Assembly: GCA_951640165.1 (NCBI GenBank)
Contig: OX621237.1
Coordinates: 9,982,001-10,046,000 of the forward strand
Direction: 5' to 3'
DNA: 64,000 nucleotides
DNA from: Pseudoips prasinana
Taxonomy: Eukaryota; Arthropoda; Insecta; Lepidoptera; Nolidae
Below, piece after piece: positions 63,613 through 64,000 of this stretch. Under the pieces are notes generated by a model. The model had not been told where the DNA came from. It ran no database searches and worked only from the letters and a program-made list of their open reading frames with translations. The position numbers were made by a program, and so were the translations under genes. Every line of letters begins with the position of its first letter. Position 1 is the first letter of the stretch.

Positions 63613-64000
63613 CCAAACAAGGTGACGCATAACGGCACTGCATTATCAGGACGTTTAGTGCAGAAACTGTCCAACTGACTATGTCTATATACCTATGCAC
63701 TAGTAAATTTCGGCGAAGGCAGCTAATTTCAACCAAGACCAACCGACTACAAGGACATAATATAGTGCACATCCAGGTCCACCATCCATGTTCTCTATTC
63801 ACCGCACTAACATCTCTAAGTGTTGTCTGGGACACGGGAGTTTAACGAGCTGCTATAGGGGCGTTTCTCCTGTTGCTAAATTCTCAATAACACTTTATGC
63901 GACTACCCAGTAAACCCAGTACCTAATTATCTGAGTGTGAACCTGCTACCGTTAAACCTTCGAGGCAGGATGATTAATCGTCTAAAATTATTCCTTAACA
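63613..64000. other. no recognised feature
   Basis: Mixed-composition sequence, probably part of the same LINE remnant or its flank. Frames on the minus strand are antisense shadows. Confidence 0.4.

Noticed and set aside
1..64000. CRISPR arrays, bacterial operons, rRNA genes, integrated bacterial DNA
   Set aside because: No regular direct repeats with spacers, no ribosome-binding-site and gene-string pattern, and no rRNA-like segments were seen.

Overview
This window looks like repeat-dense, AT-rich nuclear DNA from a moth or butterfly (Lepidoptera). The evidence is indirect. There are no operons and no long intact gene. The repeats are of types typical of Lepidoptera: tRNA-headed SINEs in many copies, short non-autonomous Helitrons that end in a small hairpin plus CTAG and often begin TCCTACTAATATTATAA, TA-flanked MITEs, RTE-type LINE tails ending in (TGA)n, and jockey/CR1-superfamily LINEs with short tandem tails. 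Species assignment is not possible from the sequence alone. I found no complete host gene. Most of the window reads as intergenic or intronic sequence filled with mobile elements.

Layout. 1-8 kb: a palindromic insert, an RTE LINE fragment with a target-site duplication (TSD), MITE and SINE copies, and an RFX-type X-box. 8-12.5 kb: a cluster of three hairpins, two of them perfect long palindromes, followed by tightly packed SINEs and Helitrons. 12.4-13 kb: nested foldback MITEs. 14-26 kb: scattered SINEs, Helitrons and MITEs, including a MITE inside a SINE. 26.3-29.4 kb: a decayed coding Helitron with rearranged helicase pieces. 30.3-31.1 kb: two short, phase-compatible candidate host exons, the second interrupted by an RTE LINE fragment. 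33.3-36.9 kb: a jockey-superfamily LINE (endonuclease plus reverse transcriptase, one nonsense codon and one frameshift) sitting inside a SINE. 37-46 kb: RTE and LINE 3' ends, and a LINE tail inside a MITE. 47.8-52.1 kb: a 3.8 kb LINE inserted in a Helitron, with an ORF1 that has SGNH-hydrolase-like features. 55.6-59.6 kb: a 3.6 kb DNA transposon with terminal inverted repeats of about 31 bp and a decayed transposase-like gene, inserted in a family C Helitron and flanked by a 4-bp ATAT duplication. 60-64 kb: more LINE remnants and nested foldback MITEs.

How the parts relate. The nesting gives relative ages. SINE copies predate the LINE at 33.5 kb, the RTE fragment at 29.4 kb and the MITE at 25.6 kb. 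A Helitron predates the LINE at 48-51.7 kb and another predates the TIR transposon at 55.6 kb. The TIR transposon predates the Helitron inside it. Autonomous-type sources seen here (RTE LINE, jockey-like LINE, helicase-bearing Helitron, TIR transposon) are all damaged, so current movement would need copies elsewhere in the genome.

Best candidates for something undescribed are the TIR transposon with its exact insertion site, the three-hairpin cluster at 8.43-8.62 kb, and the unidentified exon pair at 30.3-30.7 kb.
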